A stretch of DNA of 64,000 nucleotides, taken from Desertivirga arenae. Lineage in GTDB: Bacteria > Bacteroidota > Bacteroidia > Sphingobacteriales > Sphingobacteriaceae. The notes beneath the pieces were generated by a model. It saw nothing but the letters and a program-made list of their open reading frames with translations, searched no databases and had not been told where the DNA came from. Position 1 is the stretch's first letter; every line of letters starts with the position of its first letter. The position numbers and the translations under genes are program-made. Below are positions 36,025 to 43,556 of this stretch, in pieces. The DNA lies in assembly GCF_017355785.1 (NCBI RefSeq), contig NZ_JAFEWE010000016.1:1-64000 (forward strand), read 5' to 3'.

Positions 36025-36660
36025 TTGATAAATATATTTATAGTCGAAGATCAAAGTAATGCCCAGGATGGAATCAAATCTATTGTTGAAAAGGAGCCTG
36101 GTTTTAAAGTCATAGGGGAAGCAAAAAACGATGAAGAAGCTATAAATAAATTGTCCGAAGCCGGCGGAGCTAATGTCGTTCTGACGAGTGTAAATCAGAT
36201 TGATCAGGATACTATCTCATTGCTTGAGGGGATCAAGGAACGCTATCCTGAAAACAAGTTAATATGCCTAACCTCTCTCGAGGATCAGAAGTACATCAGT
36301 AAAGCATTTAAAGCAGGAGTAAGTGGCTATTTGCTGAAAACAATAAGCCAGGATGAAATGATCTTTGCGGTAAAGCATATTGCTGCCGGAGAGAAGTACA
36401 TATGCTCTGAGCTTTCGATCAAATTAGTGCAGCATCTTATTCATGCTCCTTATTCCAGCAATCTCCAGGTAGAACTTAGCAGAAGGGAATCTGAAGTACT
36501 GGGACTAATTGCTGAGGGATTTACGAACAATGAAATTGCTAACAAGCTATTTACCAGTCGTAGAACTGTTGAAGGGCATCGTCAGAACCTCCTTGATAAA
36601 ACTAACACTCGTAATACCGCTGCTCTGATCAGGTTTGCAGTGAAGAACGGCTTGGTTTAA
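36025..36660 (+). CDS. NarL/FixJ-type response regulator with atypical receiver
   Basis: Translation appears to begin at TTG 36025, since no ATG exists before the receiver strand INIFIVEDQ. The 211-residue protein has a receiver domain (acidic pair Glu8-Asp9, Thr in ICLTSLED, Lys in YLLKTISQDE) and a LuxR-type HTH (VELSRRESEVLGLIAEGF, NNEIANKLFTSRRTVEGHRQ). The phosphoacceptor Asp, expected at the end of strand 3 in a VVLLD pattern, is replaced by Ser55 in VVLTS. The protein is therefore unlikely to be switched by phosphorylation at that site. No histidine kinase gene adjoins it. Confidence 0.87.
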   Translation: MINIFIVEDQSNAQDGIKSIVEKEPGFKVIGEAKNDEEAINKLSEAGGANVVLTSVNQIDQDTISLLEGIKERYPENKLICLTSLEDQKYISKAFKAGVSGYLLKTISQDEMIFAVKHIAAGEKYICSELSIKLVQHLIHAPYSSNLQVELSRRESEVLGLIAEGFTNNEIANKLFTSRRTVEGHRQNLLDKTNTRNTAALIRFAVKNGLV

Positions 36661-36679
36661 TATCGTGACGAATAAACAA

Positions 36680-36710
36680 GTATTTGTTCCATAAAAAGGC
36701 GTATTTGTTC
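36680..36710 (+). promoter_or_regulatory. Direct repeats of GTATTTGTTC, 21-bp period
   Basis: GTATTTGTTC occurs at 36680-36689 and 36701-36710, two helical turns apart, just upstream of a TAnnTTTG box at 36736. This is the spacing expected for two protein subunits on one DNA face. Confidence 0.5.
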
Positions 36711-36735
36711 GCTGGATAGGCATTTTTTCTATTAG

Positions 36736-36743
36736 TATTTTTG
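36736..36743 (+). promoter_or_regulatory. -7 box of the unknown 100-residue protein gene
   Basis: TATTTTTG matches TAnnTTTG exactly and lies 24 bp before the ATG at 36768. The nearest upstream TTTG (36704-36707) is 28 bp away, further than usual, which fits an activator-dependent promoter. Confidence 0.5.
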
Positions 36744-36767
36744 AATTACCCAAAAACACTAATACCT

Positions 36768-37070
36768 ATGAAAGTCGAATTAACCGTCCATCTATTAGAT
36801 TTCCTTGCCGAGCAGGGTTATAAGTATCTATTGCTGCAACCTAATCAAAATTCGTCTCCTGGAGATATTGAGCGCTTCAATTTTATTTCTGTCAAAAATT
36901 TTGAAAATATCACCTCGTATTACTCAGGCAGTAGTTCCTGCTTTTTCCTCGACGCAGAACCGAGAGTAATGGCTGAAGGAGTTGCAGGAAAAGTATTTTA
37001 CGTAATTGTAGATGAGCAGGAAGCCGTAGAATATAGTCGCTATTTGCTAAATGCAGCTATCAATTCTTAG
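36768..37070 (+). CDS. Unknown small protein
   Basis: The ATG at 36768 (MKVELTVHLLDFL) is preferred to a TTG at 36741 that falls inside the -7 box. The 100-residue product is acidic and has no signal peptide or membrane segment; it reads as an alpha/beta protein with GYKYLLLQPNQNS, ISVKNFENITSYYSG, and GKVFYVIVDEQEAVEYSRYLL. I recognise no family. It follows the atypical response regulator by 107 bp. Confidence 0.6.
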   Translation: MKVELTVHLLDFLAEQGYKYLLLQPNQNSSPGDIERFNFISVKNFENITSYYSGSSSCFFLDAEPRVMAEGVAGKVFYVIVDEQEAVEYSRYLLNAAINS

Positions 37071-37212
37071 CACGATTGCCGAAATAAGAGAATTTTATCC
37101 CATGCTTTCCTTGATACTCTGGAGTAAATAGAATTTTTTCAGAACTATTCTTAAAGTACGCTGTTGACACAATACAACAATACTTAATAACCCGAAATCT
37201 AATTCTATTTCT

Positions 37213-37530
37213 ATGAAAAATTATAAAGACATATTAAATGATGCAGAATCGTTAATCAAGGACGTTTCAGGGCCTAGCAATGGGAAGATCATTGCTGCAG
37301 CAGCAATCGGCTTAGCAGCCGGAGCAGTTTTAGGTATCCTGTTAGCACCTGCAAGCGGTTCTGAAACACGTAGTAACTTAACTGATTCTCTTGCAGGAGC
37401 AGGTGGTTCTATAAAAGATAAAGCGAAACAAGGCTTCGATAAGATTTCTGATCTAAGTTCTCAGGCTGTAAATTCTGTTAAATCTAGAGTTCAGGGAACA
37501 GGCGTAGCTGATACTGCACCAGCAGTATAA
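37213..37530 (+). CDS. YtxH-domain protein
   Basis: The 105-residue product has one membrane segment, IIAAAAIGLAAGAVLGILLAPASG (starting about residue 26), followed by the YtxH signature SGSETRSNL and a long amphipathic helix (IKDKAKQGFDKISDLSSQAV). YtxH proteins of Bacteroidota and Firmicutes are small stress-related membrane proteins of unclear role, sometimes annotated as gas vesicle proteins by similarity. A terminator follows at 37559. Confidence 0.8.
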   Translation: MKNYKDILNDAESLIKDVSGPSNGKIIAAAAIGLAAGAVLGILLAPASGSETRSNLTDSLAGAGGSIKDKAKQGFDKISDLSSQAVNSVKSRVQGTGVADTAPAV

Positions 37531-37558
37531 AAAAGAAGTACATTTTAATTGATAGGAT

Positions 37559-37594
37559 ACCGGTGCGCTAGTGATAGCGTGCCGGTTTTTTTTT
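37559..37594 (+). terminator. Terminator after the YtxH gene
   Basis: ACCGGTGCGCTA and TAGCGTGCCGGT (37559-37570 / 37575-37586) pair over 12 bp with two mismatches in the middle, loop GTGA, then nine T. It is a strong plus-strand intrinsic terminator. Confidence 0.85.
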
Positions 37595-37598
37595 GAAT

Positions 37599-37701
37599 AA
37601 AAAAGGGTTGAACTATTGTTCAACCCCACATCTACCTATGAAAAACATGCCCTTTTGGGAAGGACACGTTGTTTTACTATAAATATTGCTTAAGGTTACA
37701 T
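37599..37701 (-). ncRNA. Candidate small RNA, copy 2 (terminator plus UUUUCAUAGGU segment)
   Basis: On the minus strand the element begins near ATGTAACCT (37701-37693), contains TTTTTCATAGGTAGAT around 37645-37630, and ends in a perfect 9-bp hairpin GGGTTGAAC / GTTCAACCC (37626-37605) followed by six T (37604-37599). On the plus strand no T run follows, so the terminator works for minus-strand RNA although no minus-strand gene is nearby. Block order and spacing match the element at 7371-7489. No promoter was recognised. An alternative reading is a 14-codon plus-strand frame starting at 37638. Confidence 0.4.
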
Positions 37702-37930
37702 GCCGAAATGATCTTTCTTTTAATCATTTGATTTACAGTGAGAAAAAATAGAAAATTCTACTTCTCTAACCTTCATCCAGGGGATAACTATTTTAACCTT
37801 CATCTTCCCGGTCCCGGTATTTTTACCGAAATTAGGGTAAAAGAACTCAGGGAAATAGATATTTATTTACATTTGGAAATCGATTTCCTCCAAGGAAGCG
37901 ATACTCAACTAACTATATTAATCAACACCA

Positions 37931-40378
37931 ATGCGCCTATTATTCTTATGCCTCTTACTAGGCTTAATTAAATTTTCATTTGCACAGGAAAACCAACTGA
38001 AGTTGTGGTATGCCAAGCCCGCTTCTAAATGGACTGAAGCTCTCCCGGTAGGTAATGGTCATCTCGGCGCCATGATCTTTGGGAATCCTCAGGACGAATT
38101 GATTCAGTTGAATGAGGCTACTTTCTGGAGCGGAGGACCGGTAAAGGCCAACGTAAATCCTGCGGCGGCCACACACTTTGCCAACACCAGAAAGGCGTTG
38201 CTGGAGCAACAAGATTATCAGAAGGCGAATAGCTCCGCAAAAGGTATACAGGGGGTCTATTCTCAGTCATATCTTCCCCTCGCTGATTTAAGACTTAGGC
38301 AGAAAATTGGTTCAGGTAAGTACGAGCAGTACAGGCGAGATCTGGATATAAGCACCAGTCTTGCAACAGTCCGGTTTAAAGCTAACAATGTGAATTTTAA
38401 ACGTGAAATAATAGCTTCTGCTCCTGGAAAAGCTATTATTATTCGTTATACCGCAGATAAGCCTGGAATGATCAGTTTTAAAGCGGCAGTTTCCAGTTTG
38501 ATCAAATATACAGTTAAGCCTGATGGTTCCAATGGGATTTTAATGAAGGGGAAGGCCCCTTCGCAAGTTGATCCAAACTATGTCGATTACAATGCCGAGC
38601 CGGTGAAGTATGATGAGAACGGTTGCAATGGTATGCGCGTAGCGTTGAAAGTAAAGGCGGTGCCTAACGGAGGCAGGGTTCAATCAGATACGTCTGGCAT
38701 TACTGTAGAAAATGCAAACGAGGTCCTCTTATTTATTTGTGCAGCCACAAGTTTTAATGGCTTTGATAAATGCCCTGTAACTGCGGGAAAGGATGAATTA
38801 AAGATTTGCAGCGATAACTTGAAAGCTGCGATAAAACAATCCTGGACCAAGCTTCAGTCTGACCATTTAAAAGACTATTCCCTGTATTTCAACCGTGTTA
38901 ACTTTAAGCTTGGAGCAGGAACGGAAAGCCCGATTGCAAAACTCCCAACTAACGAGCGTTTGATAAGGTTTAGCCAGGGAGAACGAGACCTTGATTTCGA
39001 AACACTTCTTTATCAATATGGCCGATATCTTTTGATCAGTTCTTCAAGACCAGGAGGCCCGCCTGCAAACCTTCAGGGAATCTGGAATAATCTTTTACGT
39101 GCGCCCTGGAGCTCAAACTATACTATTAACATTAATACGCAGATGAATTACTGGCCGGCGGCAATCAGTAATCTTGAAGAAATGGAATATCCATTATTTC
39201 AATTTATAAAGGACCTGTCTGTTACTGGTAAAGTTACTGCGAAGGAATTTTATAAATTGAGCGGCTGGGTGGCTCACCATAATAGTGATATTTGGGCTAT
39301 TAGTAATCCCGTAGGGGACTTAGGGAAGGGTGATCCGAAATGGGCAAACTGGTATATGGGCGCGCCCTGGTTAAGTCGTCATCTTTACGAGCATTACCGC
39401 TTTACTCAAGATAAGAAGTTTCTGAAGGATATTTATCCAGTGTTAAAAGGTGCAGCAGAGTTTTTGGTAGATTTCCTTGTGGAAGATAAAAATGGGTATC
39501 TTGTTACTGCTCCGTCTTTCTCACCAGAAAATGAATATTTCGATGATAAAGGAAACAAGGCCAACACCTCTATTGCTACAACAATGGATATGTCTATTAT
39601 CCGTGATCATTTCCGTAATTGCATAGAGGCGTCGGAAGCTTTAAATACCGATCCAGAGTTCAGAAATACGTTAAAGGCGAAACTTCAAAAGCTTTACCCA
39701 CTGCATATTGGTAAAAAAGGTAATTTGCAGGAATGGTATAAGGATTGGGAAGATGTTGAGCCTCACCATCGCCATGTTAGTCATCTTTACGGTTTGCACC
39801 CAGGTCGCGAAATTTCTCCTTTAATCGATCCAGCGATAGCTACTGCAAGCAAAAAAACACTTGAGTTGCGGGGGGACGACGGCACAGGATGGAGCTTAGC
39901 CTGGAAAATAAATTTCTGGGCAAGGTTACTTGACGGAGATCATGCTTACAAACTTGTTCGTGATCTGATGCGGGATATAAGCGTATCAAAAGGGGGAGGA
40001 CTTTATGCGAATCTTTTTGATGCTCATCCGCCATTTCAAATCGATGGAAATTTTGGAGCTACTTCAGGTATTACTGAGATGCTTTTGCAGAGTCATCTCG
40101 ATGAGCTGCATTTGTTACCAGCCCTACCGTCTACATGGCCGGAAGGAAGCATAACGGGGCTTAAAGCCAGAGGAGCTTTTACTGTCGACCTAAAATGGAA
40201 AGGGGGGAGGCTAGAAACAGCGCTCATTCATTCAGGGAATGGAGGACCTTGTGTGATAAGGACAGAAACGCCTGTGTCTGTAGAAGGATCCTCTGTGTCA
40301 ACAACCAGGTCGGGCGACAGATATGTTACGATCATTAATACTATGAAAGGGAAGACTTACAAAATTGTTGGAAAATAA
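37931..40378 (+). CDS. Glycoside hydrolase family 95 (alpha-L-fucosidase or related)
   Basis: The 815-residue protein has a signal peptide ([19 protein letters not shown]) and the GH95 layout: [54 protein letters not shown], the catalytic-domain block [34 protein letters not shown] and [18 protein letters not shown] with [14 protein letters not shown] near the end. GH95 enzymes are inverting alpha-L-fucosidases and alpha-L-galactosidases that act on xyloglucan or glycan termini; the exact specificity cannot be read here. An AraC regulator follows, so the two may form a small fucose-related unit. Confidence 0.9.
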   Translation: MRLLFLCLLLGLIKFSFAQENQLKLWYAKPASKWTEALPVGNGHLGAMIFGNPQDELIQLNEATFWSGGPVKANVNPAAATHFANTRKALLEQQDYQKANSSAKGIQGVYSQSYLPLADLRLRQKIGSGKYEQYRRDLDISTSLATVRFKANNVNFKREIIASAPGKAIIIRYTADKPGMISFKAAVSSLIKYTVKPDGSNGILMKGKAPSQVDPNYVDYNAEPVKYDENGCNGMRVALKVKAVPNGGRVQSDTSGITVENANEVLLFICAATSFNGFDKCPVTAGKDELKICSDNLKAAIKQSWTKLQSDHLKDYSLYFNRVNFKLGAGTESPIAKLPTNERLIRFSQGERDLDFETLLYQYGRYLLISSSRPGGPPANLQGIWNNLLRAPWSSNYTININTQMNYWPAAISNLEEMEYPLFQFIKDLSVTGKVTAKEFYKLSGWVAHHNSDIWAISNPVGDLGKGDPKWANWYMGAPWLSRHLYEHYRFTQDKKFLKDIYPVLKGAAEFLVDFLVEDKNGYLVTAPSFSPENEYFDDKGNKANTSIATTMDMSIIRDHFRNCIEASEALNTDPEFRNTLKAKLQKLYPLHIGKKGNLQEWYKDWEDVEPHHRHVSHLYGLHPGREISPLIDPAIATASKKTLELRGDDGTGWSLAWKINFWARLLDGDHAYKLVRDLMRDISVSKGGGLYANLFDAHPPFQIDGNFGATSGITEMLLQSHLDELHLLPALPSTWPEGSITGLKARGAFTVDLKWKGGRLETALIHSGNGGPCVIRTETPVSVEGSSVSTTRSGDRYVTIINTMKGKTYKIVGK

Positions 40379-40396
40379 AAACCTGAATAATGCTTA

Positions 40397-40434
40397 AAGA
40401 AGGTCAAGGGTACTAGCATCCTTGGTTTTCTTTC
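40397..40434 (+). terminator. Possible terminator after the GH95 gene
   Basis: CAAGG (40405-40409) and CCTTG (40420-40424) form a short stem extended imperfectly by AAGAAGG/GTTTTCTT, ending in a T-rich run, 19 bp after the stop. Confidence 0.45.
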
Positions 40435-40500
40435 ATTAACTTTGGATATAAACCGATCATAATATTAAAACAGACACACACTCTCTTAGATAAACCGGCT

Positions 40501-41385
40501 ATGAAACCTTTATTTCATAAAGTACCTGTAAAGCCCGAAAGTACATTTAGTGTCAGGCATGATGTTAAATCAAATTTCGTGGGGATATGGCATTACCATC
40601 CGGAACTGGAGCTGCATTATATAATCAGGGGAGAGGGTGTGAAATTTATAGGAGATAAGATCAGTAATTTCTCTCCGGGAGAGATTGTTCTTCTTGGCGA
40701 AAACCTCCCTCATACCTGGCGATCCAGTGATCAGTACTATCAGAACAATTCTGACCTGGAAATTGAGGTGATAGTAATTCATTTTCTTCCAGACTGCTTA
40801 GGGAAACATATTTTAAGTCTACCTGAAGCTTACCTTCTTCCAAAGTTGTTTGAGAAAGCAAAAAGCGGAATGGATATTAAAGGTGAGACCAGGGTTAAAA
40901 TAGCAGAATTAATGCAGGCGGCACTTAATGCAACAAACCTTGAACGGATTGTTATATTCTTGTCCATACTACAGACCCTTTCTGAAACTACCGAATTTAA
41001 ACAGATAGTAACTCAGCAGAATGTGTATCAATCCAACGAAATGGATGTTGTACGCCTAAATAAAGTTTATAACTATACGCTATCTAATTATAACAAGGAT
41101 ATAACTTTAGAGGAAATTGCTTCAATTGCTAATCTGAGTGTTACTTCTTTCTGTCGCTACTTCAAATTGATGACGCGGAAGACATACTACGATTTTTTGA
41201 TAGAAATTCGGATAAGCCACGCATGCAGGGCTCTGGTTGAAGATAAACTACCCACGGAGATGATATGCTTTGATTGTGGATTTAATAATGTCTCTAACTT
41301 CTATCGTCACTTCAAGAAAGTGACTGGTCTGACTCCTCTTGAGTATAAGCGCAAATATTTGCGCAAAAGCAAGCAAACAGCTTAG
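40501..41385 (+). CDS. AraC-family transcriptional regulator with cupin domain
   Basis: The 294-residue protein has an N-terminal cupin sensor (HYHPELELHYIIRGEGVKFI, then FSPGEIVLLGENLPHTW) and a C-terminal pair of HTH motifs (ITLEEIASIANLSVTSFCRY; ICFDCGFNNVSNFYRHFKKV) ending GLTPLEYKRKYLRK. Such regulators usually activate genes for sugar use in response to a monosaccharide. The GH95 gene directly upstream suggests a sugar released by that enzyme as ligand. Confidence 0.92.
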   Translation: MKPLFHKVPVKPESTFSVRHDVKSNFVGIWHYHPELELHYIIRGEGVKFIGDKISNFSPGEIVLLGENLPHTWRSSDQYYQNNSDLEIEVIVIHFLPDCLGKHILSLPEAYLLPKLFEKAKSGMDIKGETRVKIAELMQAALNATNLERIVIFLSILQTLSETTEFKQIVTQQNVYQSNEMDVVRLNKVYNYTLSNYNKDITLEEIASIANLSVTSFCRYFKLMTRKTYYDFLIEIRISHACRALVEDKLPTEMICFDCGFNNVSNFYRHFKKVTGLTPLEYKRKYLRKSKQTA

Positions 41386-41738
41386 CCTCAAATTCCTATA
41401 TTTTCCAATTTATTTCTTCTATAAGTAGAGGGCGTTTCCCCTCTCTCCAGCCCCTGATTTCAATTCTTAAAATCGTTCTTAGTTCACATTTCTATACTTA
41501 TTCAAATTTTCTGTATCACCATGGTAATACCCTTATTTTAGCACAATAAGTCCACCTTTTACCAATATAATGTGGACCTATTGCGAAGCTTTTAGCTTTA
41601 CAATACAGGTTGACTCGGGTAGAAGTCAAGAATTCCTTATGTTGCTCAGTAAAAAAGTGATTTTCGTCACCTTGCTTCCTGAGATAATTTTTGGTACTTA
41701 TTTTTGTAATCATTGCTTATTACCTAAAGTATACGTAT
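41386..41738. other. 353-bp intergenic region between AraC and DUF6266-like genes
   Basis: It contains a small hairpin AGAGGG/CCCTCT (41427-41444) that could end the AraC message, a longer imperfect inverted repeat TAAGTCCAC (41547-41555) / GTGGACCTA (41572-41580), and the -7 box at 41699. Short frames on both strands here have no codon-usage or motif support. Confidence 0.5.
41699..41706 (+). promoter_or_regulatory. -7 box of the DUF6266-like gene
   Basis: TATTTTTG matches TAnnTTTG exactly; CTTG at 41671-41674 lies 24 bp upstream, one base beyond the usual range. The ATG at 41739 leaves a leader of about 27 nt. Confidence 0.5.
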
Positions 41739-42674
41739 ATGGCTATTATCGATAAAAAAGGTTTTTTCAGGGGGCCAGTGGGAAAGCTTAATTTTCGTTA
41801 TTATCGTGGAAAACAGATAGCTCAATCGAAGTCCGAAAACATAAATCAGACCGTACCCAGCAGAGAGAGTGGTTTAGAGTTCGGTCTTTGCAGTGGTTCT
41901 GCAAGGGTAATGAGGGAAGCTTTTGCCCCAACGTTCTATGACTATGATGGTCCGATGGTTAATCGCTTTACCTCTGCGGTAAGGAATGCTTTCACAGCTT
42001 GCAGGCACAAGGTAAGGGGTGAGCGGGATATGCACGATGTAGATTTGAACTACCTATTGGGATTTCAATTCAACAATAATTCACGTCTTACTGAGGCATT
42101 AAACATAAGGGTCAAGGCCGAACTAAGTGAAGGTGGAAAGTTACAGGTAGTAATTCCTAAATTCGATTATAGCTATATCAAGGGGATAAAGGCTGATCAT
42201 TATATTTTGAGATTCCTCGCAGTGTCATTTGATTTCAAATCCGAATGTTATCGATATCACCCCGTAAAAGATATTTCTGTTGGGCCTGGAACTGGTTTTG
42301 ATGGAGGAGTAATTGAACTTGGTGAAGGTTTTCCTAAAGGAAGAGTGTTGCTATTAAGTATGTCTCTTCATGCTTATAGCGTAAACAGTCTAAACGAAAA
42401 CATCTACCAGAATTCCAAAAATTGGAGCCCTTCTGAAATCGTAGGAGCCTGGAATATAGGGCAAGAGGAAGAAATGACTACATTCTTGCCACAAAGTAAC
42501 GATGAATATCTTGTTGACATAAGTTGTCCTTATAATCGCGAAAGGTTATTGAAGCGAATTAATGATATAAAGTTACTGCGAACTGATGCATCAGCACAAA
42601 AGGAAAAAGATCCAGGTCCTGCTCAGATTCCTATAACAGAATTGCCGGAGGGTGACATAAGTTTCCGGAAATAA
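41739..42674 (+). CDS. DUF6266-like protein of unknown function
   Basis: The ATG at 41739 (MAIIDKKGFFRGPVGKLNFR) is preferred; a frame from 41691 would begin inside the promoter. The 311-residue protein resembles a divergent DUF6266 member, whose hallmark is an opening glycine-rich GxxGKxGNxxxxxWKG segment followed by helices. Here the opening reads GFFRGPVGKLNFRYYRGKQI. The middle is beta-rich (LNIRVKAELSEGGKLQVVIP, HYILRFLAVSFDFKSE). No signal peptide is visible. Function unknown. Confidence 0.6.
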   Translation: MAIIDKKGFFRGPVGKLNFRYYRGKQIAQSKSENINQTVPSRESGLEFGLCSGSARVMREAFAPTFYDYDGPMVNRFTSAVRNAFTACRHKVRGERDMHDVDLNYLLGFQFNNNSRLTEALNIRVKAELSEGGKLQVVIPKFDYSYIKGIKADHYILRFLAVSFDFKSECYRYHPVKDISVGPGTGFDGGVIELGEGFPKGRVLLLSMSLHAYSVNSLNENIYQNSKNWSPSEIVGAWNIGQEEEMTTFLPQSNDEYLVDISCPYNRERLLKRINDIKLLRTDASAQKEKDPGPAQIPITELPEGDISFRK

Positions 42675-42680
42675 CCTTAC

Positions 42681-43472
42681 TTAATCTACAGCTCGTCCAT
42701 ATGCCTCAATGGCTTTAAGCTGGCTTGCAACAAGTTCGTCTTGTCCTTCGTCGGAATTAAGGTATCTTTCTTCTGTTGGATTACTAATGAAACCAATTTC
42801 AGTTAATACAGCAGGCATACCGGCTTTAGCTAAAACAGCTAAGCTTTGCTCCTTAAAACCCCTGCTTTGACGGCCAGTCTTTACGTACTCCGTTTGCAGC
42901 AACTTGGCAAACTTAATGCTTTGCGTACGATTAGTGTTTTTTATGAGGGAAAAAATGATAATACTTTCAGGATCCCGTGGATCATAACCATCATAGTTTT
43001 TCTGATAATTTTTCTCGAGTAGAATTGATGCGTTTTCCCTTACCGCAACATCCTGCTCCTTTGTCCTCCCGAATCCCGAAACAAAAGTCTCGGTCCCATT
43101 AGTTGTAGTGCGGGTAGGGGAATTAGAAGGCATTGAATTACAGTGAATCGAGATAAAAAGATCAGCCTTTGATTGATTTGCAATCTCAATCCGTCTATAC
43201 AGAGGAATAAAGACGTCAGTAGAGCGCGTATATACCACTCTGGTATCAGGATAACGCTCACGGATCGCTTTGCCCAGTCTTAATGCAACCTGCAATGTCA
43301 CAAATTTCTCTGATGATATTTTCCCTCTTGAACCAGCATCGATACCTCCATGGCCAGCATCAATAACGATAGTTTTTAGTGGAAGTGTATTTTTAAAAGA
43401 GACGCTTACAAAATATATGGCTGTAAGGAAAATAGTTGTGAAAATGATTCTCTTGTAAAGATTTACCGACAT
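42681..43472 (-). CDS. N-acetylmuramoyl-L-alanine amidase (Amidase_3)
   Basis: The 263-residue protein has an N-terminal membrane or signal segment (IIFTTIFLTAIYFVSVSF) and the zinc amidase motifs: VIDAGHGGIDAGSRG (His, first ligand), SEKFVTLQVALRL (Glu), DLFISIHCNSMP (second His) and the catalytic Glu in MPAVLTEIGFISNPTEERYL. It cleaves the bond between N-acetylmuramic acid and L-Ala in peptidoglycan and should be periplasmic. Its stop lies close to the converging DUF6266-like gene; no operon partner is evident. Confidence 0.93.
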   Translation of the reverse strand: MSVNLYKRIIFTTIFLTAIYFVSVSFKNTLPLKTIVIDAGHGGIDAGSRGKISSEKFVTLQVALRLGKAIRERYPDTRVVYTRSTDVFIPLYRRIEIANQSKADLFISIHCNSMPSNSPTRTTTNGTETFVSGFGRTKEQDVAVRENASILLEKNYQKNYDGYDPRDPESIIIFSLIKNTNRTQSIKFAKLLQTEYVKTGRQSRGFKEQSLAVLAKAGMPAVLTEIGFISNPTEERYLNSDEGQDELVASQLKAIEAYGRAVD

Positions 43473-43556
43473 TTTTAGAGTTTGCGAAGATTACAAATTT
43501 AAAGTATTTAACAAATAGAACGATTATAATTATTTAGGTTTAACAAAGAGATAAAA

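Larger units (their letters stand above)
37531..37930. other. 400-bp intergenic region before the GH95 gene
   Basis: It contains the YtxH terminator (37559-37594), the second copy of the candidate small RNA (37599-37701, minus strand), and then about 230 bp of AT-rich sequence up to the GH95 start. An in-frame GTG-started frame at 37738-37971 overlaps the GH95 start and is not supported. Confidence 0.6.

Noticed and set aside
29161-37530. Genomic island or mobile element between the two polysaccharide-type regions
   Set aside because: No integrase, transposase, tRNA, terminal repeat or clear shift in base composition was seen; sucC is a core gene in its midst.
37738-37971. GTG-started 77-codon frame before GH95
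   Set aside because: It overlaps the GH95 signal peptide start in another frame, has no ribosome-binding support and no recognisable motif.
41516-41755. Overlapping short frames on both strands upstream of the DUF6266-like gene
   Set aside because: They cover the promoter and the inverted repeat, contain no domain pattern and exclude each other.
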